64,000 nucleotides of DNA, taken from contig VWZW01000473.1 of the NCBI GenBank assembly GCA_013397115.1, positions 1 through 64,000 of the forward strand, written 5' to 3'. Source of the DNA: Edolisoma coerulescens (Eukaryota > Chordata > Aves > Passeriformes > Campephagidae). The translations under genes and the position numbers were made by a program. This document shows, piece after piece, positions 60,059 to 64,000 of the stretch (its first letter is position 1; every line of letters begins with the position of its first letter). The notes beneath the pieces were generated by a model. The model worked only from the letters and a program-made list of their open reading frames with translations. It was not told the DNA's origin and did no database searches.

Positions 60059-63000
60059 GCAAGAATTTATTTTGCAACACAAGGAAAAATATGTTTTATA
60101 TATTCTGCCATAACTCAGTAACAACAGAAGAGATAGAGCCCACTAAAATAATTTATATCTTGTTGGAAATCAGAGATGATCATTTTCAGCTCAAAAAGTG
60201 AATGTTTTTCAGACTCACAAAAGGTGAGAACTCAAGGGTGATAGCCAAGGCTGCCTTGTGGTCTTATTGCAGCCTTCGTGCAAAAGCTCCTGGGTAAATT
60301 AGATCTCACATGCAGTTTAAGGCAGTAAAGCCTCTGTAGAGGTTCTTACACTACAGTACAGTCCAGTGAAAGTAAGACTAGGGATTATATTTATTCTTGC
60401 AGTTGCACAGCTCCAAGCATGCTCTGACATCAGACAAGGAAGGGACAATAGCAGAGCACAGGGTCAAATACAGAGCCACATTGAGAACGCAACACTAGTG
60501 ATTGCATTAGCTTTGGGTTTGAGTGCAGATAAAGAGACCGTTTTCTGATTGCATTAAAGCTGTGGCCAGGATGAGCTCTACACCAGCTCTCAGCAACCAC
60601 AATTCAAGCCTGAGGATCTAAATTTTAGAGTCATGCAGTGAAGAGCAGTAACACAGAAGCCTTCCCTCTCTCTGCACATCCTTTACGTTTGCACCACGCT
60701 GCTGAGGCACAGTGTTTGCTGCAGCTAACCAGCTGTTTTTAAGTGTGTGGACCCCTACCCCTGTTCCAGGCACGAATTCTGACAGAATTCTGAGCCTTGG
60801 TCCCGTGCATGCAGGAGGGAACAGACCCTTGACATGGAGCCCAACACTGACCTAATGCCCTGCCTTTCCAGCCCTACATGGCACCCCTCCTGAGGCTTTT
60901 CCCAGAGGAACTGGAGTCCTCCAGTATCCTCCCTGCCCTGGCCCTACTAAAAGTAGCTATCTCCCAAGCATACTTCCCTTACAGACCTCTAGGAAGTCTT
61001 CCTACAAGTTGTTTCTCCTCACCTAAGTGGATCTGTTTCTCTCCAGGATCTTTCTGTGCTCATTTAAGAGACAGAGGAAATAATTTCATCCTAGGAAATC
61101 ATACACAGCTTTACTCATAAATCTCCTGTGACACACTACCCTCGCAAGCAGATTTCTTTTACATTTTTGATGTCAGTTACAATCTAGCTTTTATTTGCAT
61201 GTGTCTTAGGCTACTGCTATGCAAAGGATTTCCAACATATTGAAGCAAAACCTGGTAACTGCTTAGGACTAAGCTATCTGATTTTTTTAGTGTCTCAAGA
61301 ATAGTAATATACATTACTCTGCAGTAAAGCCATTATATAATGACCCATTTGTGGAAGAAAAATTCTCATGAACTTAGTGGTAAAGGGACAACCTATTTTA
61401 GCTGTCTGTCTCTTCCGCATGAAGCAGAAGAGTATGGCTAGATAGCCCAAAACTGCCTCTTCCAGGAAGGCTGGTGAGAAGGAGAAGTCCATGGATGGAC
61501 CCTGGTTTGCTGGAATACTGTTTAGTATGGATAGGCTGCATAATCACAAAGGTCTGTATCTGTTTAGATTTACCTCTGTGGTCACTGAGGGATAGCAGAT
61601 GCATATAGTGTCATGTGCAATTACAGACTTCATCCTTCTCTGCGTGGGAGGAGACAACACAGTTTTCATTAAACGTCTTTTTATCCCAAACTAAGAACTG
61701 TACACAACTGATCAATAGACTGGAAAGCAAATTATATCTTTTATTCAAAGTAATGAAATCTCAAAGTGAAGTATAAGCACAAAGGGTCAGACTGTGATGT
61801 CCTCATGGCCAGAGAACAGCACTAAATATGGGATGGTGGAGGTAAATATTGGGTGCAAGGGAGATAAGGGATTAGGAGCGTCAGTAAAGCACTGCCATGA
61901 GACAAAACCAAAAGAAATAGAATGGAAGAAGACCAAGTGAAGGGGAGAAGTCTGATGAAGTACTGTCATGGTTGTCTGGAACAGAGTGGGTTTTCCTCTC
62001 CAGAAGTATGTGAGCAATGTTTGCTGATACTCTGTGTGTTGGTGCACTGACCTCTCTCTCTCAATGGATTTTCACAAAGATGTCACACTTCAGATGAACC
62101 CATCTGAACCTATATGATATGCTGCTATATATGCTTATTTTATGTGTATATGTTATGTACAGTTATAGGGTATATACTAGAGACCATATAATACGTGTTA
62201 ACTGCTTTAGAGCGGCCAGAACAACCTGTAGACAAACAGCAGTGATGTTTTAGGTTATCCAACCTGCTGAGTAAGCCACCAAAAGTGTCTTCCCTCCCTT
62301 GCAGCACATGGAGTAATCATGCAACTTCTCAAGACTGAAGTGGCTCTGCAACTCTTGTTTTCATTGCTGCTGTCTGAGTTTCTACCAGTTTACCTGATTT
62401 GTGCCTCTCTCAGGCAACAGTTGGTGATGATGTGAAGAGCTGCACTGTAAGGTGTTCTCTGAGTTGCCTGTACTTACAAGTGAAGACAAGATCTTGGGTT
62501 GTTAGTTTCAGGTGGTAATTTTTTTTTCTTTTGCAATTTCCATCTTTTGGCTTGTAGGTATGATTTATAGCTTGATTTATTGTTTTGTGCAAGAGCAATT
62601 ATTCATTTCCTTTCTGCATGAAAACTTCTATATGCTCTTTTGTGGCTGCTTTCCCCTTCAGGTTTGCAGTTTCAGATGATTCAATAGGTCCTAACAATAA
62701 CAGTTAAAATTGTTGACTGCTGGTCAACTGTTAGAACACCTGGGACAGTAGGACTAGATGCAAGCTGCAGCTCTGATGGGGGAAAGGAGCTGAACAAACA
62801 ATGCCAACAATGCCCCGCTTGCTGCTGTGAGAGCCAGATGCACACACAGGGACAGGCAGGACTGTGTCTGAGGGTGCCTCACTCCCTCGATCTCTGTCTT
62901 CCCATGGAGAAGAACTCAGAGTGATTATTTGCAGGACCTGAAAAGCCTTCATCAGTTTGAGGAGCTATTCTCTTTAATCAAGAGAAGATGTTAGGACAGG

Positions 63001-63751
63001 CCCTCAGCACACAAACAGTAAATGATGTGAATCTGTCCTTTGCTTATTTTACACCAAAATGACTACCTTAATTTTGTATGTCAAAGACATCCTCCTTCCT
63101 CTCCAGCTCGGTATGCATTGACAGCAACTGCCAGCATTGCCCCTGAAGGTGACTGATTCATTGAGAATTCTTTTGAAATCTAGTCCCACAAGCTTTCTGC
63201 TTTGCCACAAAGCATAAACTCTGATTTATCTTCATGACCATGCACAACTGCAAGTATAACTATGACAGAAATAACCTCGTAACACCCAGCCCCAGCTCTT
63301 AACTCTGTGGCCATTTCTGAAGTGTGAGACACATATGTACAGTTCTGCTGCAGAAAGGTGGGGTTCGGAGGTCAGTGTATTTTTCTGTGTAAACGGGGTA
63401 CACAATGCAAAAGAGCTGAACATTTTACCCTTTCCTAAGACAAAATCCCCAAATGAAAAGAGCAAGCAAAAGACATGAAAAGATAGATCTGGGACATTCA
63501 ACTGAAGTTGAGTTTGTCTCTCATAACTCCAGAAGCATGGTCCGTTCTTGTAAGCATGTGGAAAGAATTTATGGACACGAGGGGTTTGAAGTGACTGACT
63601 TGAGATCCTGCCAGATGTGGTCAGTTAGTGGTAAGGTACTTGCATTGTACAGAATGAATCTTCACATTCATGCAATGCAGCTCTCCATTCTGCTGTTTAC
63701 AATGCTCTTCACAAAACTTGCATTTGCAGAGTCTCTAAGCATGAACAGGAA

Positions 63752-63870
63752 TTCTCTTATTTCCACGGATGAGGAAATTACATCACAGAAAAGTAGAATG
63801 ATTTTCCCTCAGCCACACAAAGTCAGAAACAGATTGCAGGAACAAGTGATTCATCTTCCTGTCTTGAACC
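63752..63870 (+). mobile_element. Possible ancient MIR-type (CORE) SINE remnant
   Basis: GGATGAGGAAATTACATCAC, then AGAAAAGTAGAATGATTTTC, CCTCAGCCACACAAAGTCAG and a later AAGTGATTCATCTTCCTGTC follow the order and spacing of the MIR core. In the MIR consensus these are GATGAGGAAACTGAGGCTCA, AGAGGTTAAGTGACTTGCCC, AAGGTCACACAGC and a later GGTCTGTCTGAC. Divergence is high, as expected for an amniote-age element. A 155-codon frame at 63453-63920 crosses it and is probably fortuitous. Confidence 0.4.
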
Positions 63871-64000
63871 ATCAGACGACACCTGCTTGGGATGAAGAAA
63901 ACAGGTTGCTTTTTCAATAGTAGGTCATAATTGGTCCACCACAGGGAAGATTGTAAAGCCATTGTTCCTGATGTTTGTAAACACTAAGGACACCATTTTA

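Larger units (their letters stand above)
51586..64000. other. Unannotated noncoding stretch, 12.4 kb
   Basis: No gene is assigned. It contains a 16-base A run at 51790-51805, the hairpin at 52870-52908, a 13-bp tandem at 54032-54057, a GA microsatellite, a C run with one N at 60045-60058, and a MIR-like segment near the right edge. Protein-like frames around 52735-53165 are broken by stops and unrecognised. Confidence 0.5.

Overview
This window looks like noncoding sequence from a bird nuclear genome, either intergenic or deep within an intron. The main evidence is its repeats. At least seven fragments are CR1 non-LTR retrotransposons. Several end in the octamer tail typical of bird CR1 (repeats of ATTCTATG), or its reverse complement AGAATCATAGAATC. 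The background is AT-rich and CpG-poor, there are no long open frames outside the repeats, and there are no operons, ribosome-binding sites or phage genes. I see no tRNA, rRNA, CRISPR array or insertion sequence. The species cannot be fixed from sequence alone.

Layout. Positions 1-60 hold the last bases of a plus-strand CR1 that enters from outside the window. A minus-strand CR1 lies at 2686-3218 and a plus-strand CR1 at 8773-9350. A short plus-strand CR1 tail is at 17200-17330. A plus-strand CR1 with internal deletions is at 19768-20513, and a small minus-strand CR1 scrap at 27180-27300. A minus-strand CR1 is at 42328-42757. A minus-strand CR1 of about 2 kb at 49571-51585 still shows the reverse transcriptase SGVPQGS and FADD boxes but is interrupted by a 237-base run of N. 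None of these copies has an intact reading frame. A possible ancient MIR-type SINE remnant lies at 63752-63870.

Between the repeats the sequence is mostly featureless. It contains short satellites (TA/CA at 28239-28330, GA at 59191-59212), G/T-rich and A-rich tracts, a three-copy 24-bp tandem repeat (27568-27647), a 30-bp tandem repeat carrying two CACGTG E-boxes (11776-11829) and a strong short hairpin (52870-52908).

No protein-coding gene can be assigned with confidence. The best candidates are weak: a 65-nt segment with very good splice sites (22420-22484), a possible first exon with a good start context and a GTGAGT donor (43055-43186), a possible last exon (40763-40866), a minus-strand exon-like segment (39975-40027) and a 196-codon minus-strand frame (18568-19158). 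They lie on different strands, so at least some are chance. I did not find a previously undescribed biological system. What merits checking is whether the candidate exons and the possible regulatory motifs are conserved in other birds.
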